Both the position numbers and the translations under genes were made by a program. DNA of 64,000 nucleotides. Source: Cellulomonas chitinilytica. GTDB taxonomy: Bacteria > Actinomycetota > Actinomycetes > Actinomycetales > Cellulomonadaceae. The number at the start of each line of letters is the position of its first letter. Position 1 is the first letter of the stretch. Under the pieces are notes generated by a model that was not told the origin of the DNA, searched no databases, and was given only the letters and a program-made list of their open reading frames with translations. Where the stretch lies: assembly GCF_016862675.1 (NCBI RefSeq), contig NZ_BONK01000001.1, positions 248,001 to 312,000 of the forward strand, given 5' to 3'. Below, one piece after another: positions 6,671 through 14,201 of this stretch.

Positions 6671-8704
6671 ATGACCGAGCAGGACCGCACGCCGCAGGAC
6701 CTCACGCGCGAGCAGATCCGCCCGACCAAGCGAAACATCGAGAACGCCCTCATCGCCCGCGCCGGCGTCGTCGGCGTGGACATCGGGGAGAAGTGGTCCG
6801 ACGGCCGCCCCACAGGCCGGCAGGCGATCGTCGTGCACGTCGAACGCAAGCTCGCGGACGGCGACCTCGCGGAGCAGGACCGGATCCCGGCGACCATCGA
6901 CGGCGTCCCCACGGACGTCGTCGAGCACCGGGTGCGGCTGCTCGGCTCGTCCTCGGCCGTCGGCGAGCGCGACGTCGTGCGCGGCCGCGTCCGGCCGCTC
7001 GCCGGGGGTCTGAGCGTCGGACCGGCCGACCCGGTCACCGTGCCCGTCGACGGCCACGCGCAGCGGCGCTCCGTCAACGGGACGCTCGGGGTCGTCGTCA
7101 CCGACCGCCTCAGCGGGCGCGCGCTCGGCCTCACGAACTGGCACGTCGCCGCCGGGGACGGCCTCGAGGACGCCGGCAGCACCTGGATCCAGCCCGCGCT
7201 CGCCGACGGCGGAGACCCCCGCCGCGACCGTGTCGGCGCGCTCGTCCGCGGCGCCCTGACCGACACGATCGACGCCGCGGTCGTCGCCCTCGCACCCGGC
7301 GCGCCGTGGGTGCCGGGCATCGTCGGCATCGGGGCCGTGACCGGCGCCGGCGCCGCCGTCGAGGACGGCGTCGTCCGCAAGTACGGGCGCACGACGGGCC
7401 TGCGCAGCGGCCGCGTCGTGTCGACCGACTACACGACCTCCGTGGACTTCGGACCCGGCACCGGGTGGCGGACGCTGCGCGACCAGGTCCGCATCGAACC
7501 CGACGAGGGCGCCGAGGCGTTCTCCGCCGAGGGCGACTCCGGGTCGGCCGTCGTCGACGAGCACGGCCGCGTCGTCGCCCTGCTGTGGGCCGGGGAGGAC
7601 GACGGCTCCTACGCCGTCGCGAGCCCGATCTCCGCGGTGCTCGACACCCTCGGGGTCGACGTCGCGACCGTCGCCAGCGCCCGCGCCGCGGCCGCGAGCC
7701 GACTCGCCCGGGCCCGGCGCGAACGCGCCCTGGCCGCCCGCCGCCTCCTCGACCCGCGCAGCGCCGGGTGGGGCGGCTCGTCCGCGACCGTGAACGCCGC
7801 GTTCGCCGCCGGGTGGCGGGCAGCGGCGGCCGGGCGGGCGGGGACCGGCGCACGCGCAGCCGGGAACGGGGCCGCCGCCCGTGCGACGGGCGGCGTGACC
7901 GGCACTGCGGGGGCAGGGGCGGGGGCGGGTCGTGCGGGTCAGCAGCGGCCGACCACGGTGCGGCGGCGGCCGACGGGTGGCGCCGGCCGGGCGTCGATCG
8001 AGCCGTTCACCGAGCCCTTCACCGAGCCGTTCACCGAACCGTTCACGGAGCCCTTCACCGAGCCGTTCACGGAGCCCTTCACCGAGGCGCTGGGCGCCAA
8101 CCCGTTCACCGAGCCGTTCACGGAGCCGTTCACCGAGCCGTTCACCGAGCCGTTCACGGAGCCGTTCACCGAGGCACTCGGCGCCAACCCCTTCACCGAA
8201 CCGTTCACCGAGCCCTTCACGGAGCCCTTCACCGAGCCGTTCACCGAACCGTTCACGGAGCCCTTCACCGAGGCACTCGGCGCCAACCCGTTCACCGAAC
8301 CGTTCACCGAGCCGTTCACGGAGCCGTTCACGGAGCCCTTCACGGAGCCCTTCACGGGGCCGTTCACCGAGGCACTCGGCGCCAACCCCTTCACCGAACC
8401 GTTCACCGAGCCGTTCACGGGGCCCTTCACCGAACCGTTCACCGAGCCGTTCACCGAGCCGTTCACCGAGGCACTCGGCGCCAACCCCTTCACCGAACCG
8501 TTCACCGAGCCGTTCACGGAACCGTTCACCGAGCCGTACACCCAGCAGCACATCCAGGCGTACGTCGCCCGCGTCCGCGCGGCCTACGTCGCCCGAGCAC
8601 GGGCCGCAGCCGTCCAGCGTGCCCGGGCCGTCGCCGCCCGCCAGGCCCGGGAGGCGTTCTGGGCCGGGTACGTCACCGCACTGGGCCGGGGTCGCCGGCG
8701 CTGA
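6671..8704 (+). CDS. Trypsin-like serine protease with PFTE tandem repeats
   Basis: 677-aa protein. Residues 1-95 form an N-terminal domain (helix IRPTKRNIENALIARAGVVG, then strand QAIVVHVERKL). A chymotrypsin-fold protease domain follows at about 105-335 with an intact triad: His158 in TNWHVAAG, Asp201 in TDTIDAAVVAL, Ser290 in GDSGSAVV. This layout resembles the NAL1-type trypsin-like group. Residues about 336-444 are an Ala/Gly/Arg linker. Residues 445-624 are 38 tandem PFT units, nearly all PFTE, in blocks of 6-7 separated by EALGAN. The last ~53 residues are an Arg/Ala-rich amphipathic helix. No signal peptide, so probably cytosolic unless exported without one. ATG at 6671 after GAGGAG. 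It is divergent from the sigma/CHAT operon and followed by a kinase-like gene. The role is unknown; the repeats may be a scaffold, a modification target or a substrate. Confidence 0.85.
   Translation: MTEQDRTPQDLTREQIRPTKRNIENALIARAGVVGVDIGEKWSDGRPTGRQAIVVHVERKLADGDLAEQDRIPATIDGVPTDVVEHRVRLLGSSSAVGERDVVRGRVRPLAGGLSVGPADPVTVPVDGHAQRRSVNGTLGVVVTDRLSGRALGLTNWHVAAGDGLEDAGSTWIQPALADGGDPRRDRVGALVRGALTDTIDAAVVALAPGAPWVPGIVGIGAVTGAGAAVEDGVVRKYGRTTGLRSGRVVSTDYTTSVDFGPGTGWRTLRDQVRIEPDEGAEAFSAEGDSGSAVVDEHGRVVALLWAGEDDGSYAVASPISAVLDTLGVDVATVASARAAAASRLARARRERALAARRLLDPRSAGWGGSSATVNAAFAAGWRAAAAGRAGTGARAAGNGAAARATGGVTGTAGAGAGAGRAGQQRPTTVRRRPTGGAGRASIEPFTEPFTEPFTEPFTEPFTEPFTEPFTEALGANPFTEPFTEPFTEPFTEPFTEPFTEALGANPFTEPFTEPFTEPFTEPFTEPFTEPFTEALGANPFTEPFTEPFTEPFTEPFTEPFTGPFTEALGANPFTEPFTEPFTGPFTEPFTEPFTEPFTEALGANPFTEPFTEPFTEPFTEPYTQQHIQAYVARVRAAYVARARAAAVQRARAVAARQAREAFWAGYVTALGRGRRR
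8003..8542 (+). repeat. 12-bp coding tandem repeat array (PFTE units)
   Basis: Forty-five 12-bp-scale units or spacers encoding PFTE, arranged as blocks of 7, 6, 7, 7, 7 and 4 PFT units separated by five EALGAN spacers, the last unit degenerating to PYT. Almost all differences between units are synonymous (CCG/CCC, ACC/ACG, GAG/GAA); the only amino-acid changes are two Glu to Gly and the terminal Phe to Tyr. Confidence 0.95.
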
Positions 8705-8710
8705 CCAGCC

Positions 8711-8743
8711 CCCGCCGGCGCCCGCCCGTCGGGCGCCGGCGGG
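8711..8743 (+). terminator. Strong hairpin between protease and kinase-like genes
   Basis: A perfect 14-bp stem, CCCGCCGGCGCCCG (8711-8724) with CGGGCGCCGGCGGG (8730-8743) and a 5-nt loop, lies between the protease stop and the next start. It may terminate part of the transcripts or stabilise the upstream message, which would make the downstream gene less abundant. Confidence 0.6.
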
Positions 8744-8766
8744 ACCACGATCGAGGAGGTACGCAC

Positions 8767-9735
8767 GTGACGTCCGTCGTCGTCGAAGGGCCCTGGGTGG
8801 ACCGCCGTCGGCCCGCGCGGGTCGAGGCGCTCGAGCCCGTGGTCGGCCGGCACGCCGCCGCAGGCCCGTCGCCCGAGGTCGTCGCCCTCGTCGACCAGCC
8901 CGGAGCGGTCCAGGCGCGACCCGACCGGGTGTGCGACGGTCCGGGCGAGCACCCCGCCCGGCACGCGCTCGTCCCTCCGGCGGACGACCTCGCCGAGGCC
9001 GAGCCCCAACCGCTCGTCCGCGAGCTCGAGGCCGTCGTCGCCCGGATGGCGCACTACGGCCCGCTGCTCGCGCTGCAGTCGGACCTGCGCGCGCTGCTCG
9101 GGGCCTGGGCCGCGGCGCTCGTCCGGCTGCACCGCACACCGGTCACCCCGGCCACCCCGGTGGCCGACGTCCCCTGGGTCCTCACGGAGCCCCTGCCTGA
9201 CTGGCTCGACACCCTGCCCGCCGAGACCGGCCCGATCTGGGCCGTCCGGGCCCACCCCGGCGTCCTGCGCGCGCTGCGCCGCACACGGGCGGACTGGACC
9301 GCGGCCCAGTGGACGCACGGCGACCCGACGGGCGACGAGGTCGTCGTCACCCGCCGGCACGGCATCACGCGCGCCACCCTGCTCGGCGCCGCGCACCATG
9401 AGGACGCCGAGCAGGAGCCGCCGTGCGGGCAGCCTCGCAGCGGCACCGGCGACCCACGGTGGGACGTCGCGACGGCCCTCGACTGGGTCGCGATCGCGCT
9501 CGGACCCGCGCTCGACCCGGTGTGGCGCCTCGACCCGGTCGCTCTGTTCCTCGACGAGTACCTCGCGCTCGGCGGCAACGCCGTCCCCACCCCGACGATG
9601 GCCGTCGCCCGCACCGTCGCCACCGCGATCGAGTGGAGTGCGCAGCTCGCACTGGCCGGTCCCGAGGGCCCCGAGGTGCAGGCGTGGCTCACCGGCCTGT
9701 GGACCCGGCCCCTGGAGCTCGCCGGCCGGCGATGA
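8767..9735 (+). CDS. Degenerate aminoglycoside-phosphotransferase/choline-kinase-like protein
   Basis: 322 aa. The second half has the outline of the APH/ChoK kinase fold: a helix WAAALVRLHRTP (113-125) like the one preceding the catalytic loop, HGD at 184-186 in the position of the HGDxxxxN catalytic loop, and DPRWDVATALDW (229-240) in the place of the metal-binding Asp segment. The usual Asn of the loop is replaced (HGDPTGDE), and no clear ATP-binding N-lobe is visible, so activity is doubtful. GTG start at 8767 with GAGGAG upstream. It follows the PFTE-repeat protease by 62 bp across a strong hairpin and ends at a bidirectional terminator, so it belongs to the cassette. It could modify or bind the repeat protein; that is only a guess. 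Confidence 0.6.
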   Translation: MTSVVVEGPWVDRRRPARVEALEPVVGRHAAAGPSPEVVALVDQPGAVQARPDRVCDGPGEHPARHALVPPADDLAEAEPQPLVRELEAVVARMAHYGPLLALQSDLRALLGAWAAALVRLHRTPVTPATPVADVPWVLTEPLPDWLDTLPAETGPIWAVRAHPGVLRALRRTRADWTAAQWTHGDPTGDEVVVTRRHGITRATLLGAAHHEDAEQEPPCGQPRSGTGDPRWDVATALDWVAIALGPALDPVWRLDPVALFLDEYLALGGNAVPTPTMAVARTVATAIEWSAQLALAGPEGPEVQAWLTGLWTRPLELAGRR

Positions 9736-9771
9736 ACCCGGTCGCACCGCCTCAGGACCAGCACGGTCAGA

Positions 9772-9812
9772 CGACGAAGGCCCGATCCGCAGGGGGGATC
9801 GGGCCTTCGTCG
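9772..9812. terminator. Bidirectional terminator
   Basis: Perfect 17-bp stem CGACGAAGGCCCGATCC with GGATCGGGCCTTCGTCG around a 7-nt loop, placed between the convergent kinase-like gene and rplA. Marks the boundary of the accessory cassette. Confidence 0.85.
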
Positions 9813-9853
9813 ACCGCACGGTCCGGCGCGTCACGCGCCGGGGAGACGCTGCG

Positions 9854-10573
9854 TCAGGCGGCGTCGTCCTCGGACGTGAGGTTCCGGGTCTTGTTCTGGT
9901 CCAGCGGGATGCCGGGGCCGTTCGTCGTCGAGACGGTCGCCTTCGTGATGTAGCGACCCTTCGAGGCGGACGGCTTCAGACGCAGGATCTCGTCGAGCGC
10001 CGCGGCGTAGTTCTCCACCAGGTTGACGTCGGAGAACGACGTCTTGCCGATGATGAAGTGCAGGTTCGCGTGACGGTCCACGCGGAACTCGATCTTGCCG
10101 CCCTTGATGTCCGACACGGCCTTGGCCACGTCCATCGTCACGGTGCCGGTCTTCGGGTTCGGCATGAGACCGCGCGGGCCGAGGACCTTGCCCAGTCGAC
10201 CGACCTTGCCCATGAGGTCCGGCGTCGCGACGGCGGAGTCGAAGTCCGTGTAGCCCTTGGCCACCTTGTCGATGAGCTCGTCGCCACCGACCTCGTCGGC
10301 GCCGGCCGCGAGGGCCTGCTCGGCGCGCTCACCCGTGGCGAACACGATGACGCGCGCGGTCTTGCCCGTGCCGTGCGGCAGGTTGACCGTGCCACGAACC
10401 ATCTGGTCCGCCTTGCGGGGGTCGACACCGAGGCGGAAGGCCACCTCGACGGTCGCGTCGTACTTGGTCGTCGACGTGGCCTGCGCCAGTCGGACGGCCT
10501 CGAGGGGGCTGTAGACCTTGCCGGCCTCGATCTTCTCGGTGGCGTTGCGGTACGCCTTGCTGTGCTTGGCCAT
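9854..10573 (-). CDS. rplA: 50S ribosomal protein L1
   Basis: 239-aa L1 stalk protein of the large subunit; also a translational repressor of its own operon in many bacteria. Recognisable segments include [15 protein letters not shown] at the N-terminus, the [16 protein letters not shown] motif, and [14 protein letters not shown]. The start is the ATG at 10573 with AAGGAG 9 nt upstream; a longer upstream reading exists but lacks a site and family similarity. Last gene of the secE-nusG-rplK-rplA unit on this strand; a strong terminator follows. Confidence 0.97.
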   Translation of the reverse strand: MAKHSKAYRNATEKIEAGKVYSPLEAVRLAQATSTTKYDATVEVAFRLGVDPRKADQMVRGTVNLPHGTGKTARVIVFATGERAEQALAAGADEVGGDELIDKVAKGYTDFDSAVATPDLMGKVGRLGKVLGPRGLMPNPKTGTVTMDVAKAVSDIKGGKIEFRVDRHANLHFIIGKTSFSDVNLVENYAAALDEILRLKPSASKGRYITKATVSTTNGPGIPLDQNKTRNLTSEDDAA

Positions 10574-10669
10574 CTGCTTGTTCTCCTTGTTCAGCAGCCG
10601 TGGTCTGCGGGCCGCACACGGCCCTGCCACTCACTTCTCAGCGGTCCTGGTCGGCTCGCTGTTCGTGCG

Positions 10670-10697
10670 CCCCGGTCCGAGCATGCTCGGACCGGGG
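10670..10697 (-). other. Perfect 12-bp hairpin between rplK and rplA
   Basis: CCCCGGTCCGAG-CATG-CTCGGACCGGGG in the 146-bp spacer between rplK and rplA. It has no T-run and may be an RNA processing site, partial terminator or part of the L1 feedback target. Confidence 0.6.
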
Positions 10698-10719
10698 GTC
10701 GTGCAAGACGCGAGGTACG

Positions 10720-11151
10720 TCAGCCCTCGACCTTGATGCCCATCGAACGGGCGGTGCCCGCGATGATCTTCTCGGCGGCGGCCAGGTCGTTCGCGTTGAG
10801 GTCCTCGAGCTTGGTGCTCGCGATCTCGCTGATCTGCGCCTTGGTCAGCGTGGCGACCTTGACGGTGTGCGGCGTGGGCGAGCCCTTGGCGACACCGGCG
10901 GCCTTCTTGATGAGCTCCGCGGCGGGCGGCGTCTTCGTGATGAAGGTGAACGAGCGGTCCTCGTACACCGTGATCTCGACGGGGATGACGTTGCCGCGCT
11001 GGGCCTCGGTCGCCGCGTTGTACGCCTTGCAGAACTCCATGATGTTGACGCCGTGCTGACCCAGCGCCGGACCGATCGGCGGCGCGGGGGTGGCGGCGCC
11101 GGCCTTGATCTGGAGCTTGATCAGGCCGGTGACCTTCTTCTTCGGGGGCAT
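10720..11151 (-). CDS. rplK: 50S ribosomal protein L11
   Basis: 143 aa, the GTPase-centre protein that binds 23S rRNA with L10. Typical [16 protein letters not shown]-terminus, then the [22 protein letters not shown] motif and the TKAQISEIA segment near the end. Start ATG at 11151 is preceded by GGAAGG. Lies between nusG and rplA as in most bacteria. Confidence 0.98.
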   Translation of the reverse strand: MPPKKKVTGLIKLQIKAGAATPAPPIGPALGQHGVNIMEFCKAYNAATEAQRGNVIPVEITVYEDRSFTFITKTPPAAELIKKAAGVAKGSPTPHTVKVATLTKAQISEIASTKLEDLNANDLAAAEKIIAGTARSMGIKVEG

Positions 11152-11209
11152 GATGCCTTCCGTCCTTCTCGTGGGCCGACGCCGTGGGCGATGACCCGGT
11201 TGCAAACGA

Positions 11210-11230
11210 CTTCCCCGCGGAGCGGGGAGG
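11210..11230 (-). other. Short GC hairpin between nusG and rplK
   Basis: A 9-bp imperfect stem around a 3-nt loop in the 88-bp spacer after the nusG stop. Could attenuate transcription between nusG and the ribosomal genes; too short for a firm call. Confidence 0.4.
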
Positions 11231-11239
11231 TGCTCAGGC

Positions 11240-12067
11240 TCAGATCTTGGCGACCTGGCTGAACGAGAGCTCGACCGGGGTCTCCCGGCCGAAGATGGAG
11301 ACGAGGACCTTGAGCTTCTGGTTCTCGGCGTTGATCTCGGAGATCGTCGCGGGCAGCGTGTCGAACGGGCCGTCGGTGACCGTGACGGACTCGCCGACCG
11401 TGAAGTCGACCTGGATCTGCGAGGCGGCCTTGGTGGTGGCGGCGGCCGCGGGGGTCTTGGGGGCCAGCACCGGCGCGAGCATCGAGAAGACCTCGTCGAG
11501 CGTCAGCGGGACCGGCTGGTGGGTGTGGCCGACGAACGACGTGACGCCCGGCGTGTGGCGGACTGCGCCCCACGACTCGTCGGTCATGTCCATGCGGACC
11601 AGGACGTAGCCGGGGATCCGGACGCGCTTGACGACCTTGCGCTGCGCGTTCTTGATCTCCACGACCTCCTCCATGGGGACCTCCACCTGGTAGATGAAGT
11701 CCTCCATGTTGAGGCTCTGCGTGCGGTTCTCGAGGTTCGCCTTCACGCGGTTCTCGTAGCCGGCGTACGAGTGGATGACGTACCACTCGCCGGGCAGCCG
11801 GCGGAGCTGGGCCTTGAACGCGGCGACCGGGTCCTCGTCGGGGTCGACGACGTCCTCGGCGTCCGCGACGTCCTCGGTGTCCGCGACGTCCTCCGCGTCC
11901 TCGGCGTCCGCGACGGCGTCGGCAGCCTCGTCGGCGTCCACCTCGTCGGTGGCGACGTCGGCGACGTCGCTGTCACCTGCGGGCACCTCGACCGCCTCGA
12001 CCGACGCCAGGGCGTCCTCGAGCTCTGTCTCGGCAGCCGTGGTGGGCTCCTGCGACTCCTGCGACAC
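11240..12067 (-). CDS. nusG: Transcription antitermination/elongation factor NusG
   Basis: About 275 aa. Residues ~1-85 are an acidic Asp/Glu/Ala/Val-rich, probably disordered extension (repeated VADAED-type blocks) common in actinobacterial NusG. The NGN domain begins at [20 protein letters not shown], which binds polymerase, and a C-terminal KOW domain ([19 protein letters not shown]...) contacts Rho or ribosomal protein S10. The GTG at 12067 (VSQESQEP) is chosen because it follows a GCAGG site; an in-frame GTG at 12118 is an alternative. Cotranscribed with secE upstream. Confidence 0.95.
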   Translation of the reverse strand: MSQESQEPTTAAETELEDALASVEAVEVPAGDSDVADVATDEVDADEAADAVADAEDAEDVADTEDVADAEDVVDPDEDPVAAFKAQLRRLPGEWYVIHSYAGYENRVKANLENRTQSLNMEDFIYQVEVPMEEVVEIKNAQRKVVKRVRIPGYVLVRMDMTDESWGAVRHTPGVTSFVGHTHQPVPLTLDEVFSMLAPVLAPKTPAAAATTKAASQIQVDFTVGESVTVTDGPFDTLPATISEINAENQKLKVLVSIFGRETPVELSFSQVAKI

Positions 12068-12153
12068 GTGCGAACCTGCTTTCTCAGCCTTTTGTGCTTG
12101 TGGGTGGCGCGGCGACACGCCCGCTGCCCGGCGGCCGGAGGGCCGCGACGACG

Positions 12154-12438
12154 TCAGGCCCCGAAGACCCAGAAGGTCAGCTTGCCGACGCCCAGGTCGA
12201 CCACGGTGACGAACGCCATGATGACCGCGACGAACACGAGCACGACGCTCGTGTAGGTGATGAGCTCCGAGCGCGTGGGACGCACGACCTTCTTGAGCTC
12301 GGCGATCACCTGACGGTTGAACAGCCCGATGCGCGAGAACAGCCCGCGCTTGGTGTCCTTGCCGGCCGCCTTCGGCGCGCGGGTGCGCGACGCCGAACCC
12401 TCGGCGTCGGACGCCGCAGCCGGTGCTGTTTCGCTCAC
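12154..12438 (-). CDS. secE: Preprotein translocase subunit SecE
   Basis: 94 aa, the small essential subunit of SecYEG. A charged N-terminal extension is followed by the conserved amphipathic helix ([23 protein letters not shown]) and one transmembrane segment ([16 protein letters not shown]). Located between tRNA-Trp and nusG, the conserved actinobacterial arrangement. Confidence 0.96.
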   Translation of the reverse strand: MSETAPAAASDAEGSASRTRAPKAAGKDTKRGLFSRIGLFNRQVIAELKKVVRPTRSELITYTSVVLVFVAVIMAFVTVVDLGVGKLTFWVFGA

Positions 12439-12568
12439 GTCAGGCCCCTACGTCTCGTGGTGACCGCCCGGCCCCGTGCGGGACCCGGCGGACGGACGGC
12501 CGACGCGTCGCGCCGGACCGTCCGGCGATCCTGCTCGCTGCCGACCCGTTCGGGTCGGACCGCGTGCG

Positions 12569-12641
12569 CAGGGCAGACAGGACTCGAACCTGCAACCTGC
12601 GGTTTTGGAGACCGCTGCGCTACCAATTGCGCCACTGCCCT
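12569..12641 (-). tRNA. tRNA-Trp (CCA)
   Basis: 73-nt cloverleaf on the minus strand: acceptor AGGGCAG/CTGCCCT with discriminator G, T-arm GGTTCGAGTCC and anticodon loop CTCCAAA giving anticodon CCA. CCA end is not encoded. Placed directly upstream of secE. Confidence 0.96.
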
Positions 12642-12781
12642 ACGACGGCCTTCACCGCCACGACGGTCCGCGCACCGACCGTCGGAGTGCTCCCGCTGGG
12701 GGTCCGACGGACGTTCCCCCGGGATCCACGGACCCCGCTCGGGCACGGCTCATCATGGCGGACGTCAACCGCCGGGGGACC

Positions 12782-12811
12782 ACTGTACGCGACGAGCGCC
12801 CCTCGGTCGAA
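12782..12811 (-). promoter_or_regulatory. Candidate promoter for tRNA-Trp-secE-nusG
   Basis: Minus-strand TTCGAC (12811-12806) and TACAGT (12787-12782) with an 18-nt spacer, about 140 bp upstream of tRNA-Trp. The interval between tRNA and the divergent aminotransferase holds no gene. Confidence 0.5.
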
Positions 12812-12876
12812 CCGCGCCCGATCAGCCGTCGATATGGCGCCGACGACGACGCGTGACCTCTGCCACTATGGACGCC

Positions 12877-14106
12877 GTGAGCGCCCAGACCGAGCCGTCC
12901 GCCCCCCGTCCCCGCGTCTCCGCACGCCTCGCCGCGATCGCCGAGTCGGCGACGCTCGCGGTCGACGCGAAGGCGAAGGCGCTGAAGGCCGCCGGCCGGC
13001 CGGTGATCGGGTTCGGCGCCGGCGAGCCGGACTTCCCGACGCCGTCGTACATCGTCGACGCCGCCGTCGCCGCCGCGAAGGACCCCGCGAACCACCGGTA
13101 CACCCCGGCCGCCGGCCTGCCCGCGCTGCGCGAGGCGATCGCCGCCAAGACGCTGCGCGACTCCGGGTACGAGGTCGCGCCGTCGTCGGTCCTCGTGACG
13201 AACGGCGGCAAGCAGGCCGTCTACCAGGCGTTCGCCGCGATCGTGGACCCGGGCGACGAGGTGCTGCTGCCGGCGCCGTACTGGACCACGTACCCGGAGG
13301 CCGTCCGGCTCGCGGGCGGCGTGCCCGTCGAGGTGTTCGCGGGCGTCGAGCAGGACTACCTCGTGACCGTCGAGCAGCTCGAGGCGGCGCGGACGCCCCG
13401 CACCAAGGTGCTGCTGTTCTGCTCGCCGTCGAACCCGACGGGCTCCGTGTACTCGCCCGAGCAGACCGCGGCGATCGGCCGGTGGGCGCTCGAGCACGGC
13501 ATCTGGGTCATCACCGACGAGATCTACGAGCACCTCACGTACGACCACTCGGTGTTCACGCCGATCGTGCGGGTGGTGCCGGAGCTCGCCGACACGACGA
13601 TCGTGCTCAACGGTGTCGCGAAGACGTACGCGATGACCGGCTGGCGGGTCGGCTGGATGATCGGGCCGAAGGACGTCATCGCCGCGGCGACCAACCTGCA
13701 GTCGCACCTCACGTCGAACGTCGCGAACGTGTCGCAGCGGGCCGCGATCGCCGCCGTGTCCGGCGACCTCGCCGCGGTCGAGGAGATGCGGTTCGCGTTC
13801 GACCGGCGCCGCCGGACGATCGTCGAGATGCTCGGCGCGATCGACGGCGTGACGATCCCCGCCCCGCAGGGCGCGTTCTACGTCTACCCGTCGGTCGAGG
13901 GCGTGCTGGGCCGCACCATCCGGGGCGTCACGCCGCGGACGTCGGCCGAGCTCGCGGCGCTGATCCTGGACGAGGTCGAGGTGGCGGTCGTGCCGGGCGA
14001 GGCGTTCGGTCCGAGCGGGTACCTGCGGCTCTCGTACGCGCTCGCCGACGAGGACCTCGTCGAGGGCGTCGGGCGGATCCAGAAGCTGCTGTCCGAGGCC
14101 GGCTGA
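12877..14106 (+). CDS. Pyridoxal-phosphate aspartate/aromatic aminotransferase, fold type I
   Basis: 409 aa. Class I/II aminotransferase with [10 protein letters not shown] near residue 50, the substrate/PLP tyrosine segment [21 protein letters not shown], the [12 protein letters not shown] block holding the PLP-ring Asp, and the Schiff-base lysine in [16 protein letters not shown]. Most like the AspC-type enzymes of actinobacteria that make aspartate from oxaloacetate. The GTG at 12877 is chosen because CACTAT ends 7 nt before it, the spacing of a leaderless transcript; an ATG 9 nt upstream overlaps that -10 box and is less likely. Confidence 0.9.
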   Translation: MSAQTEPSAPRPRVSARLAAIAESATLAVDAKAKALKAAGRPVIGFGAGEPDFPTPSYIVDAAVAAAKDPANHRYTPAAGLPALREAIAAKTLRDSGYEVAPSSVLVTNGGKQAVYQAFAAIVDPGDEVLLPAPYWTTYPEAVRLAGGVPVEVFAGVEQDYLVTVEQLEAARTPRTKVLLFCSPSNPTGSVYSPEQTAAIGRWALEHGIWVITDEIYEHLTYDHSVFTPIVRVVPELADTTIVLNGVAKTYAMTGWRVGWMIGPKDVIAAATNLQSHLTSNVANVSQRAAIAAVSGDLAAVEEMRFAFDRRRRTIVEMLGAIDGVTIPAPQGAFYVYPSVEGVLGRTIRGVTPRTSAELAALILDEVEVAVVPGEAFGPSGYLRLSYALADEDLVEGVGRIQKLLSEAG

Positions 14107-14165
14107 GCCGACGGACGGCCCAGGGCCGACCGGGCGAACGTCCGGCGCGGCCCCGGGCCACGGCC

Positions 14166-14194
14166 TTCACCGGGTGAAACGGGCGGGCCATACT
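14166..14194 (+). promoter_or_regulatory. Promoter of the two-component operon (leaderless)
   Basis: TTCACC (14166-14171), 17-nt spacer, CATACT (14189-14194), then 7 nt to the kinase GTG at 14202, so transcription should start at or next to the start codon. Confidence 0.6.
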
Positions 14195-14201
14195 GTCCCC
14201 C

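Noticed and set aside
8003..8542. CRISPR array
   Set aside because: Units are 12 bp without unique spacers, lie in frame inside a protease gene, and no cas genes are present.
8003..8542. Graspetide-like (Thr-Glu ester) peptide precursor
   Set aside because: The Thr/Glu repetition is suggestive, but no ATP-grasp ligase or leader-like segment is present and the repeats are fused to a protease.
7939..8553. Minus-strand frame rich in VNGS repeats
   Set aside because: Also antisense to the repeat array; no ribosome-binding site, and the sense frame has a catalytic triad and domain structure.
6581..9139. Long minus-strand frame opposite the PFTE protease
   Set aside because: Shadow of the repeat gene; its repeated GERF/GERL composition arises from the antisense of the 12-bp units, and no start signals or family similarity are seen.
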